DNA from: Brachionus plicatilis
Taxonomy: Eukaryota; Rotifera; Eurotatoria; Ploima; Brachionidae
Length of the DNA: 64,000 nucleotides
Direction: 5' to 3'
Assembly (NCBI GenBank): GCA_010279815.1
Contig: QEOQ01000214.1
Location: 1,316,012-1,380,011, forward strand
The notes beneath the pieces are model-generated. The model was not told the origin of the DNA and searched no databases. It worked only from the letters and a program-made list of their open reading frames with translations. Positions 1 to 9,640 of this stretch are shown piece after piece. The stretch's first letter is position 1. Each line of letters starts with the position of its first letter. The position numbers and the translations under genes were made by a program.

Positions 1-889
1 AAAAAAAAAAAAAAATTTCTTTGTTGTCAAAAACTATTTTTGTTGTTCTAATATGGTTCAAAAACTAGTTTCTCATTATTTGACACAAGTTGCAAAAAAT
101 AAGGAATTAGATCAGAAATTTTTACATATTTTTTTAAAGATCTCAATCATGTTTATTAATGTTTAAATTTTAAATTTGACTGTTCTTTCTTGCCCAAAGT
201 TTTTGAAAACAGTACAAAAATTATTAGATATTTTTATTTTTTAAAATTTCGAATTTTTTTTTAGCTGTATCTTAAATACAAAAAATTAAAGAGAAATTAT
301 TAAGAACTCGTTAGATAAAGCCATATTAAAATCTTCAGAAATTTTTTGGCAATGGGCTTACAGTAAAATTTTTTTTAAATCCCAGAACATGAAAAATTGT
401 TTAATATTTTAATATCGACAGCCAAAGGAATATCAAGATCAATTTTTGTGAATGGGGCAACACTTAAATTTTAAATTAATCAAATTCTTCAAATTTAAAA
501 ATAATTAATAAGAAGGACACACACTGTGGGAATAGAACAATATATGTCAATTGCTTTAATAAATTAAAATAGCTTAATAAGTTAACAAATCATTTTTTAA
601 TATTTGACCATAGTTGTTAAAAAGGCAAATATTTTACGAGATACTAAATTTATTATTCTGCTATCAAAAAAAATACAAATTTTTTTATTTTTTTATTTTT
701 ATGATTACAAAAATAATTAATTGATACATATTATAAAAAAAATGATGTTAATTTTTTTAGATAAATAAAATAATTTGATTTTTTTAAGTATTGCAAGTGT
801 GAATTTTGGTATCATTTTTTTTTAGCTAGCTGAAAAATGAAATTAAGTATCAACATAAAATACAAGTTGTCTAAATGCCATTGTTTATT
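1..889. other. AT-rich non-coding stretch
   Basis: Nearly pure A/T-rich sequence with long A and T runs. No open reading frame with plausible codon usage, no recognisable motif and no repeat shared with the rest of the window was seen. Confidence 0.6.
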
Positions 890-1345
890 ATTTATTTATC
901 CTTTTTTTTAATCTTATTTAACTTTATTTTTATTTTTTTTTTATATTTTTATTCTGAAGAAGCATTAGCTCGGTACAGATTAACAATGAAATAAATAAGT
1001 CCCAAATTAAAGTCAAAGTCATTAAAATTAAAGTCCCATAATAAGAAAAAAAATTGCGGAAATCTTAAATATTTTGATAAAAAATTAAATAATTATTTAA
1101 TTAACTTTTTCACATCATATTTAACGATTGGATTTTTAAAAATTAAGATTTATTTATTTTTAGAGTTGTTTAAAAGTCACAAGCCTCAAGTCAAGTCCAA
1201 GTCTGGACTTTAAAATTTTTAATACTGAAGAAGAATTGCAAATTTTAAAAAAAAGTCTGGGCTTGAACTTATTTAAAAAAATAAAAAATTACCGAGCTAA
1301 TGCTCCTTCAGAAAAAAAAATAAAATAAAATAAAACTAAATAAGA
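890..1345. repeat. Inverted pair of short hairpin-tail repeats
   Basis: Two copies of the dispersed motif TCTGAAGRAGCATTAGCTCG face each other, at 953-980 (+) and 1291-1312 (-). Each is embedded in a T-rich/A-rich flank that is itself matched in inverted orientation by the other copy. The result is an inverted repeat of roughly 450 bp. It may be a foldback element, or two opposed insertions of the same LINE-tail-like repeat seen elsewhere in the window. No target-site duplication is clear. Confidence 0.55.
1162..1280 (+). mobile_element. Fragment of hAT-like MITE
   Basis: Begins AGAGTTGTTTAAAAGTCACA and carries the repeated AAGTC/GGACTT motifs of the complete element at 60926-61143, including a GGGCTTG...ACTT stretch near its far end. 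It lacks a matching right terminus, so it looks truncated. A more diverged relative may start near 2109 (CAGAATTGTTTAAAAGTC). Confidence 0.45.
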
Positions 1346-1984
1346 TAAAAAAGAAAAAAATTTTAAGTCCCAACTTAAAAATTAGAAGAAGAGAATACAA
1401 AAAAATTTTACATATACAAATTTAATTAATTTTACAAATTCTACAATTTGTTTGTTTGAATTTAATTAACCTCCTTCAGGAGAAGTAAAAATAAAAATTA
1501 GAAGAAGAGAGTACAAAAAAAACAAAAAAAATTAGAAATATGTATAAAAATATATAACAATATTACAATTGTAAGAAAATGAAGAGGAAAATAGTTTTTA
1601 TTGAACTTAGTGGACCTCAAGTTATGAAATTCATTTAGGCCTTATTAATTCATTTAAAAATATACGATAATCTTTAAATCTTATGTTTTCTAGACACATT
1701 TGATAGAGTCAGAAATGTCATCACTGATGAAATATTTCCTCGATTCCTTACTTGACTTTGATGGACAGATAGTTACGTTTGGTTTAATGTACTCAAAAAT
1801 ACTAGATGCTAATGAATTAAATGTTATCGTCTCAATAAAAGATAAAGTTGATCAAATTTTAAAATTTTAAAAACTTTTAAGACCCCCGACATGTGGCAAG
1901 TATCAACGAAGGTTGAGCATTTGTCTTATTAAATTGTTTTGATTAATATTTAATGTATTAATCGTTGTTTTATTAAGTGTAACT

Positions 1985-2354
1985 ATTCCCAGACGATTCC
2001 TCGACTCTTTTTCGACTTTTCCTTTCCCCAATGGAATAGTTGAAGAAGAGTCGAGGAACAAAATGCGTACAATTTAGCTTTAATTTGTACTGTAAGATAA
2101 AAAAAAACAGAATTGTTTAAAAGTCCGAAAATAAAGTCCAAATAATCTTAAATTAAAAAAAGTTGAAGAACCCAAATATTTGGGTTTTATTTTAAATTGA
2201 GATCTTGACTTTAATAGAATATCATTAGTGAACTTTAAAAAGGTTCAAAAATCATTTTCCTCGTCCTCCTTCTTAATTGGCAAAATTAGTATAATGAATC
2301 CATCTCTTAAAGTCGAGGAAAAGAAATGTACAAGTTAGTTTTAAATTGTACTGT
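1985..2354. mobile_element. Two degraded copies of mariner-type MITE
   Basis: Two right-hand arms, at about 2045-2097 and 2315-2354, match the intact 140-bp element at 57492-57631. They share the motif CCTCGACTCTT and its complement, a GTAC-containing arm and a terminus ending ...GTACTG before TA. Partial left arms are visible near 1992-2030 and 2258-2280. They are old or truncated copies of the same family. Confidence 0.5.
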
Positions 2355-2375
2355 ATTCAACTTTTTTTTTTTTTT

Positions 2376-2394
2376 ATTCCGAAGGAGCATTAGC
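2376..2394 (+). repeat. Left half of dispersed hairpin-tail repeat
   Basis: CCGAAGGAGCATTAGC is the left part of the dispersed motif, and its right part resumes at 5997-6013 (GCATTAGCTCGGTACAG). The two halves overlap by the 8-bp duplication GCATTAGC. The element at 2395-5996 therefore inserted into a pre-existing copy of this repeat. Confidence 0.75.
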
Positions 2395-3189
2395 GGCTTA
2401 TGCTAAAACACGGAGCGCGGCCGGATGGTATTTTTAATTATCCAAAAACTTCCGACCACCGACCATTTAAAAGAGAATTTGATGAACTTTTATGCACAAG
2501 TATCAGTTGGACCATAAGACTTTGTTTTTGACTTGTAAAACTAGTAATAACGAGTAAAATCCTGAGTTGCTGTTAACGGACCATATGTTTTCAAGAAATA
2601 GATAAGATTTTTACCTTCCGACCACTAATTATATGAAAGAGAATTGACTACCCGGAAAAAAAAGAACGCTCAAAAAACGCACAAAGAACGCCGTTCTTCG
2701 TCAGCGTTTTTCACGCCGCCGAACGGCGTTTTATAAGCGTTTTGGAGCGTTTTTTTATTTTTCAAAAATAATTTTTTTCTAAAACAAAACTATAAGATTT
2801 AAATTTCTTTTTTTGAAACAATTAAAAAAAAATATATGACACATTTTTTGATCAACTAGAATTAATAGAACTTAATTTTTCAACGTTTTGAATTTATTCT
2901 TTACAGAATAAATGGATAGTAGTGGATAGAGTAGTCATTTAAGACTTTTTTAAGTCGTCGAAATGGTCAAAACTTTTTCCAAAAAAGAGTTGTTCCATTA
3001 TGTTATAAGAATAGGTGAGAGTTACATTGAATATGTATCTTATATAATTTCATGAAGCTAATCAAGTTTCAATTATTTTTTTTGATAGATTTCAATATCA
3101 AGAATAAAAGAAAAATTAATATCAATTAATGTCCTTTTTTTATTTTTATTTATTTTTTTTTTAATATTTTCTTATCCTAAAGTAATAGT

Positions 3190-3385
3190 TGCGGTCCGTT
3201 AACAGCAACTCAGAATTTTTCTCGTATTTACTTGTTTTTAAGTCAAATACTAGGTCTTAGGGTCCAACTGATACTTTTGCGTAAAAGTTCATCAGATTCT
3301 CTACAAAATGGTCGGTAGTCGGAATTTTTTTGATAAACCCCTTTTTTGAAGATCCGACCGCGATCTGTGTTTCAGTAAAAAACAA
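3190..3385. repeat. Solo arm of the foldback element family
   Basis: A diverged copy of the right arm of the 2395-5996 element lies inside the TA-flanked insertion. It has the same order of landmarks: GGTCCGTTAACAGCAACTCA, then GGTCCAACTGATACTT, then AATGGTCGGT, then GACCGCGATCTGTGTTT. No partner arm is visible. The nested element therefore carries a relic of the family it landed in, at clearly lower identity than the two host arms show to each other. Confidence 0.7.
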
Positions 3386-3639
3386 GTGGTGCGTGTTTTG
3401 GTATAGGCCAATAAAATAAGCTAAAATTATAAGCATGAAAGAAAAACATTCCCACGCTTATTTAAATGAAAGGAATAATTTTGTCATGCCTATTACATGC
3501 GTTACTTATTTCACTTTAGTTACTTATTTAACCTTATTTATATTTATAAACATTTACTTCAAAATTAAAAATATATCATTCAGTACGTTTCTAAAAAAAG
3601 TAAACAGTTTCTATAGTATTGCTTAAGCATCTCTAGTGC

Positions 3640-3780
3640 ATAGCTAGCGCAGTTCTCATGGTCTGCTTAAGCAATTTAGAACATGCTCATGAGCGTTCTA
3701 GAGCATGTTCAATTGCTCATGCAAATGCTCTTAGGCAAAAAATGTGTTCTATCGCAGATCTAGAGCAGCGATAGAACATA
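3640..3780. other. Cluster of GC-containing hairpins
   Basis: Interlocking palindromes inside the TA-flanked element. TGTTCTATCGC at 3745-3755 pairs with GCGATAGAACA at 3768-3778. GAACATGCTC pairs with GAGCATGTTC a few bases upstream. Repeated GAGCATG/TTCTAGAGC words fill the interval. It is non-coding as far as I can see and may be a binding or structural region of the transposon. Confidence 0.5.
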
Positions 3781-5601
3781 GCTGTATACTTTGTTTGGAA
3801 ACGTTCTGTATCATTAGCTACATTTTTAAATATTAAACATTTTAGGAAAGAAAGAAAAAACGTTGAGGTAATTAAATTTTTTTATTTTCTTTTTTATATT
3901 ATTTTAGCTTATTGTATTTTTCTTATAATTTTAATTTGAAGGATCAAAAACAAAATTATTCTTCCCCCTCCCTTCTTTCAGTTACAATGGTCCTAATTAC
4001 TCCAACCTATTTAATGGACTGAAGCGGAACTAGCAAGAGATTAAGCGTCCTAAGTAAATGACTTGAAATACGCTTACAATTTAAGAGTTAAAAACGTTTA
4101 AACGTATAACAAATTAATTTGAAAAAAATTAATAGTTTCATCAGAACTAATTTTATTTTAATCAAAGCTTTAACTTTAAAATATTTAAAAAAAAGTCAAG
4201 TTTAATTGAAAAAATATTTTAATTTTTATTTAATAATACTTTTAAAATAATTTTCACAGTGTTAGTCTGAAAACCAGCGAAAATTATTTTACAACAGTCA
4301 AAGGCTTTCAGCAGCTATTTGAATCATATTTTATAACTGATGAAGAAATTCAATAAACCATCTGGCCCCAATTAAATCAATTTTTAGCAGCGTTTTTTCA
4401 ACGTTCTGCAGCGTGAAAAACGCTGACGAAAATAACGCTAAAAAACACTGAAAAAAACACTGAAAAAGCGCTGAAAAGAAGCCGTTTTAACGCCGTTTTA
4501 CCAGCGTTAAAACGGCGTTCTTTACAGCGTTCTTTTTTTTCCGGGTAAGCATTGTTGCAGAAAATAAAATAGTCACCTAGCTTTTTTTATTAAAAGCTCA
4601 TAGCAGACTTGTATAAAAGTAAGGAAAAAAAGTCTTAACAAGTCAAAAACAAGAAAAAGTATGACTTGGACTTCAAAACATATTTTTTAAAAATAGCAAG
4701 TCTTGTCTTGTTACAAAAATTAAAAAAAAACAAGTCAGGACTTTGACTTGTTTCAAAAATATGAAAATTACAAGTCATAAATTTTTCTATATCTTGATTT
4801 TTTATTTTTTTTATATATTTTTTAATACTTTTTATCTTGTTTAATTTATTTATAAAATTTTTTTTAGCACAAATTTTTTGTTTTTTAATAGTAAATTCAC
4901 TTAAAAAGAATATCACAATTATGTGTATAAAAAATCATGTTTCAATATTTTAATTGAAAAAAATGTTAAACAAATAATTTTATTTTTTCCTGAATAAAAA
5001 AATTCAATACTTATTCAATACTTAAAAGCTCATCAAAATTTATCTTAATTTATTTTTACTTTCAACCAAACCTTTTTTTTTAATTATTTATTAGGCATCA
5101 GAAATTTTTGAATATTTTAAATTTTATCAAAATTTTTCAATTATTGTAAAAAAAAATTATCGATATTCATTTGAAAAAAAAAATTAGTGTTTTATTTGAA
5201 CAAAATTTCTTTCATTTGAAAATTTTGATCCTAATCCACTTTAGAAAATAAAAAAACTTCGTAGTCATCAGATTCTAACATTGCTTGTTTTTGACTTGTT
5301 AAGACTTTTTTTCCTTACTATTATACAAGTCTGCTATGAGCTTTTAATAAAAAGAGCTAGGTGACTATTTCTTTTTCTGCAACAATGCTTAGTCAATTCT
5401 CTTTCATATAATTAGTGGTCGGAAGGTAAAAATCTTATCTATTTCTTGAAAACATATGGTCCGTTAACAGCAACTCAGGATTTTACTAGTTAATACTAGT
5501 TTTACAAGTCAAAAACAAGGTCTTATGGTCCAACTGATACTTGTGCATAAAAGTTCATCAAATTCTCTATAAAATGGTCGGTGGTCGGAAGTTTTTGGAT
5601 A

Positions 5602-5940
5602 CGTCAGTGCTTTTGTTAACAGCTCAAGACCCTGTAAGAAAAAAACACCATTATGTAATATATGGAATGAATTTAATGAATGGCTAAATGATAAGGGTTT
5701 ATCTCTCTGATTTTCAATCTTTCATTAAAAATTGTAAAAAAAATAAAAAAAAAATAAAAAAAAACTTGCTATCGTTTTTCCAGTAATTTACTATTTCATT
5801 CTTTTTTGTACTTTATTTTTCAAAAAAATTTTTTATGTTTTCTTTATTCATTTAAAAATTCTAATTTTTTTACTTATCTAATAGCAGAACGAGTTTTATT
5901 ACTCAGAGCCATTTCAAATTTAAATAAACAAAAAAAAAAA
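5602..5940 (+). mobile_element. 339-bp retroposon with poly(A) tail
   Basis: Inserted into the right arm of the foldback element. AGTTTTTGGATA occurs once in the left arm but twice here, at 5590-5601 and 5941-5952, a 12-bp target-site duplication. The insert ends AATAAAC followed by at least ten A, directly against the second duplication, as expected from target-primed reverse transcription. The body has no recognisable coding similarity. It could be a 5'-truncated LINE, a SINE or a short processed transcript. Confidence 0.8.
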
Positions 5941-6342
5941 AGTTTTTGGATAATTACAAATACCATCCGACCGCGGTCCGTGTTTTAGCATAAGCCGCAT
6001 TAGCTCGGTACAGATAAATAAAATAAAAATATTTTTATTTAATTCAGTATTTAAGTTTTTTAATTACATATTATTGTTGCTTAAAAAAAATATTTTAACG
6101 TGGTTTAACTTTTATTTTAAAAGAAAAAAATTTAAAAAAGCGTTCAAATTGACCCCAAATGACTTTTTTTTTCTCATCTTGAAAGGTTTATTTTCCACCA
6201 CTAATTAGTCACATGACTTCTTGACATGACTTCACATTTCTGCAGCTTTTAAAATAAAAATCAAAAAAAAATCAAAACAAATTTAAATAATTGCTTTCAA
6301 GACCCGCTAGAATTCACTTTTGTTGTCTCAAATGCTCTCACA

Positions 6343-8265
6343 ATGAAACAAATACAACTTGCAGTTGCTTTTCTCCTATTGCTTGGCAGTCTGGCCGCTC
6401 TTGGCAACGAGCTGACCAATCTGTTTCAGCAGAGGCCCGACTCGCCGCACACCAGCCCAACGGACTTGGAGCAGTGCGAGCCTCTGGACACCAACATCCT
6501 GCCACTGTGCAAAGACATCGCCTACAACGAGACCCGCTTTCCCAACTTTCTCAAGCAAAAAAGCCAACAAGAGGCCGCCCAAGACACGGCCCTCTACCTG
6601 CCCTTGATCCGCATCAACTGCTCGCCAGTCCTCAAGCTCTTCCTGTGCTCGCTGTACGCGCCACCCTGCGTCAAAAACTACTCGTCGACGCTGAGGCCGT
6701 GCCGCGAGATGTGCCAGAAGGCCAAGTCGGGCTGCCAGGACATAATGAAAAAGTACTCGGTGCCGTGGCCCGACTACATAGACTGCTGGAAGTTTCCGTC
6801 ATTCAACGGCCCCGAGGCCTGCATCACAGACGACAACTATGCCCAGACCGGCGCCCAATCTCACCAGCGCACATTCTCGCTGTCCGCGCCCGCCACCGCC
6901 AGCAAACTCGACACCAGCTTTTTGGCCAACCTGACACCCGAGCAGCAGCAAATGCTGCTCAACTCGCTGATCGGCGCCACCAACAGCGACCCGGTCAGCA
7001 GCTTGCCCAAGCAAAACTACTACCAATTGTACGCGGCGGCCATTGCTGCTGCGGCCGCCCTACAAAACCAGCACCAAAGCCAGAGCCAGACGCATCAGCA
7101 GCAACGAGTCAAGTTTGTGTGTCCGCCGCCCCTCCAATTGATCACCGACACCAAGAACACGTACTATTTGACGGTGAATGATGAGCACGTGACCAGTTGC
7201 GGGATGCCATGCGACAACAACTTGTTTGACCAAGGCGAGATCAGCTTCGCCAGATCTTGGACACTGATTTGGGCGTCGCTTTGCTTCAGCTCCACTCTGA
7301 TCACCCTGCTGACCTTTTTGATCGAGACATCGCGTTTCCGCTACCCAGAAAGGCCCATCATATTTCTGAGCGCCTGCTACATGGTGGTGGCCATGGCGTT
7401 CTTGATCGGCTCCAGCTCCAACAGCAACGCCATTGTGTGCAAGTCGCACAAGAACGCCATGATGCAGACCAGGGAGTATTTGGTGCAGGGTGTCGAGCAC
7501 TTGCCATGCACTCTCCTCTTCATGATGGTCTACTTTTTCGGCATGGCCTCGTCCATCTGGTGGGTGGTCTTGACGCTCACCTGGTTCCTGGCCGCCGGGC
7601 TCAAGTGGGGCCACGAGGCCATCGAGAACATATCCTCCTATTTTCACCTGGCCGCCTGGACCATACCGGGCGTCAAGCTGATAGCGGTTCTGTGGCTGCA
7701 GAAGATCGACGCCGACGTCCTCAGCGGCATCTGCTTCACGGGCCTCAGGAACATGAACTTGATGAGGGGCTTTCTGATCGCGCCCCTGCTCCTCTACTTG
7801 GTGCTGGGCGCCTGCTTTCTGCTCGCGGGCTTCGTCTCTCTGTTCCGGATCCGCAATGTCATGAAGCACGAGGGAAACAAGACCGACAAGCTGGAAAAGT
7901 TCATGGTGCGCATCGGCGTCTTCAGCATCATGTACATGGTGCCCGCCATCATAGTCATCTGCTGCTACTTTTACGAACAGTCCTCGTATAACAAGTGGAT
8001 GGACTACTGGCTCAAGACCAACTCCATCGAGCTCAACTTGCCGCCCGATTATGTGTCTACTATTTTGTACGAGAGTGACCGCGGCGCCATGATCTTCTCG
8101 CTGTTCATGGTCAAGTATGCCATGCTGCTGGTGGTAGGCATCACGAGCAGCTTTTGGATTTGGTCGCACAAGACTGTGAGCTCGTGGCAAAGGTTTTTTG
8201 ACACTGTTTTCGGCTGCTTTGGCACCAGTTTTGCGCCCAAGTACAAACACGAAGCTGCTGTGTGA
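6343..8265 (+). CDS. Frizzled-family Wnt receptor, intronless
   Basis: 640-residue seven-pass receptor. A signal peptide (about 1-21) precedes a Frizzled cysteine-rich domain whose ten cysteines lie at residues 45-160 (CEP, LCK, NCS, LCS, PCV, PCR, MCQ, GCQ, DCW, AC). A Q/A-rich linker follows, then seven hydrophobic segments from about residue 305 to 610. The tail is short and carries KTVSSW, the KTxxxW Dishevelled-binding motif, so Wnt binding outside and Dishevelled recruitment inside are both expected. It ends EAAV, close to the short tails of the Fz1/2/7 group but without Ser/Thr at the -2 position of a class I PDZ ligand. The subtype is not certain. The single exon is strikingly GC-rich against AT-rich flanks. 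The ATG opens directly into the hydrophobic signal. Confidence 0.96.
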   Translation: MKQIQLAVAFLLLLGSLAALGNELTNLFQQRPDSPHTSPTDLEQCEPLDTNILPLCKDIAYNETRFPNFLKQKSQQEAAQDTALYLPLIRINCSPVLKLFLCSLYAPPCVKNYSSTLRPCREMCQKAKSGCQDIMKKYSVPWPDYIDCWKFPSFNGPEACITDDNYAQTGAQSHQRTFSLSAPATASKLDTSFLANLTPEQQQMLLNSLIGATNSDPVSSLPKQNYYQLYAAAIAAAAALQNQHQSQSQTHQQQRVKFVCPPPLQLITDTKNTYYLTVNDEHVTSCGMPCDNNLFDQGEISFARSWTLIWASLCFSSTLITLLTFLIETSRFRYPERPIIFLSACYMVVAMAFLIGSSSNSNAIVCKSHKNAMMQTREYLVQGVEHLPCTLLFMMVYFFGMASSIWWVVLTLTWFLAAGLKWGHEAIENISSYFHLAAWTIPGVKLIAVLWLQKIDADVLSGICFTGLRNMNLMRGFLIAPLLLYLVLGACFLLAGFVSLFRIRNVMKHEGNKTDKLEKFMVRIGVFSIMYMVPAIIVICCYFYEQSSYNKWMDYWLKTNSIELNLPPDYVSTILYESDRGAMIFSLFMVKYAMLLVVGITSSFWIWSHKTVSSWQRFFDTVFGCFGTSFAPKYKHEAAV

Positions 8266-8275
8266 TGGCTTTGTA

Positions 8276-8281
8276 AATAAA
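8276..8281 (+). promoter_or_regulatory. Polyadenylation signal of frizzled
   Basis: AATAAA begins 11 bases after the frizzled stop codon, which implies a very short 3' untranslated region if it is used. Other candidate signals occur further downstream in the AT-rich flank (for example near 8472 and 8500). Confidence 0.5.
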
Positions 8282-8564
8282 ATATTGTGCCACATGGAAC
8301 ACTCATCACTCAATTTTATGCTAATGTTATTTAACTTTTTTGATCAGAGATTATTTTCTATTTTTTTCATTTTGTTTATTCTATGAGGTAATTTCAGGCC
8401 CAGGACTTTTGGGCAAAGTTTTAAACGCAATTTGTCTTTTTTATTAATCAACTGAATTGAAGTTAAATTGTAAATAAAAGTGCTGGATTCAATTGAAATA
8501 AAGTTTATAATAAAAATAATAATGATATCAAAATGGATTAGAGACAATTTTTTATTTTTTGTTG

Positions 8565-9640
8565 GTATTTTTAACCTGAAAAATATTGGATTCATTTTTT
8601 ATTCTTAAATTATTTTTTTTGATTTTGGCTGAAGCTCACTTGGCTGCTTTGGGAAGTAGGTTGGATTTTTTTTAACGCTTACATTTGGAACTTTTTTTCA
8701 AAATACTTTAGGATTTTTAATAGAAAAATAATAAATAAAAAATAAACTTTATTTTTTTTTATTTGATATTAAAAATTTCTACAAAAAAAAAAAAATTTTT
8801 TTTAGAATACTTTAAGATTTTTAATAGAAAATAATAAATAAAATATAAACTTGATTTTTTTTATTTGATATTAAAAATTTTCTACAAGAAAAAAAAAATT
8901 TTTTTTAGAATATTTTAAGATTTTTAATAGAAAATAATAATTAAAATATAAACTTGATTTTTTTTTATTTGATATTAAAAATTTTCTACAGGAAAAAAAA
9001 ACACAGATCAGAATTTCACCAAACGTAGGGCTGCGTAAGGAGCATTGATGGTGCTGCAAATGATTTCCATTAGGCAAAATGTTATTTATTGTACATTTTT
9101 ATATTTTTATATTTTTACATTTTTGAGAAAAGAAAAAAAAATCTTAAAATCAAAAAATCTAAAAAAATTTTCATTCAAGAAAAGTAATAATAAGTTCGCA
9201 ATTAATTAAAAGGGATTTTCAAAAAATTATCCTTGGTTTTTACATTTAAATTTTTCTAAAACTCCTTTTTAAGTAATTGCGAATTTGTTATTACTTTTCT
9301 TGAATGAAAATTTTTTTAGATTTTTTGATTTTGGGATTTTTTATTCTTCTCTCAAAAATGTAAAAATGTAAAAATATAAAAATGTACAATAAATAACATT
9401 TTGCCTTCCATTAAAGTTGATGATTCAGGTTTTAATTTTGGTTTGCATTTTTAACCTGAAAAATTTTAGATTCATTTTTTATTCTTAAATTATTTTTTTT
9501 GATTTTTGCTGAAGCTCACTTGGCTACTTTGGGCAGTAGGTTGGACATTTTTTTTAGAATACATTAAGATTTTTAATAGAAAAATAATAGATAAAAAATA
9601 AACTTGATTTATTTTTATTTGATATTTGGTAGCTAAAATT
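8565..9640. repeat. Direct duplication with internal 104-bp tandem units
   Basis: Block 8570-8760 recurs at 9440-9635. Shared landmarks are TTAACCTGAAAAA, GCTGAAGCTCACTTGGCT and GTAGGTTGGA, followed by GATTTTTAATAG. In the left copy the last part is amplified into three tandem units of about 104, 103 and 80 bp, starting near 8702, 8806 and 8909. A MITE (9073-9405) was later inserted between the two copies. The whole block is non-coding. Confidence 0.8.
9073..9405. mobile_element. Palindromic MITE, copy 1 (8-bp duplication)
   Basis: 333-bp almost perfect palindrome with termini GGCAAAATGTTATTTATTGT and its complement, and arms of about 150 bp. It is flanked by TTCCATTA at 9065-9072 and 9406-9413, an exact 8-bp target-site duplication. 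A nearly identical copy lies at 52702-53041. It has no coding capacity. The 8-bp duplication points to an hAT-, P- or Merlin-type transposase acting in trans. Confidence 0.93.

Larger units (their letters stand above)
2651..4545. mobile_element. 1.9-kb TIR element nested by TA duplication
   Basis: Starts CCCGGAAAAAAAAGAACGCT and ends with its complement (...AGCGTTCTTTTTTTTCCGGG), flanked by TA at 2649-2650 and 4546-4547. The uninterrupted right arm of the host element reads GACTAAGCATTG at this point, which proves the insertion and the 2-bp duplication. Both subterminal regions (2660-2760 and 4388-4540) are dense in GCGTT/AACGC, a typical layout for transposase-binding repeats. No transposase is evident; the longest frame is 63 codons at 3435-3626 and resembles nothing known to me. 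Confidence 0.8.
2395..5996. mobile_element. Foldback-type DNA transposon with about 360-bp inverted arms
   Basis: The left end GGCTTATGCTAAAACACGG is the exact complement of the right end CCGTGTTTTAGCATAAGCC. The arms run about 365 bp: left 2395-2648 plus 4548-4653, right 5285-5601 plus 5953-5996. The unique loop is 4654-5284. Removing the two nested insertions gives an ancestral element of about 1.36 kb. It is flanked by GCATTAGC at 2387-2394 and 5997-6004, an 8-bp target-site duplication. Partial palindromy of the ends would also allow 6 or 4 bp. No transposase frame is visible, so it is non-autonomous. An 8-bp duplication is typical of hAT, P or Merlin types, and the superfamily is unresolved. 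Confidence 0.85.

Noticed and set aside
953..980. tRNA gene suggested by GGAGCATTAGCTCGGTA
   Set aside because: Only a D-arm-like word is present; there is no anticodon arm, T-arm or acceptor stem downstream, which is A-rich.
7060..8313. 417-codon open frame antisense to frizzled, and further long frames on both strands at 6291-8309
   Set aside because: Artefacts of the GC-rich frizzled coding sequence, in which stop codons are rare in all frames. None has a domain, and the frizzled frame explains the region completely.
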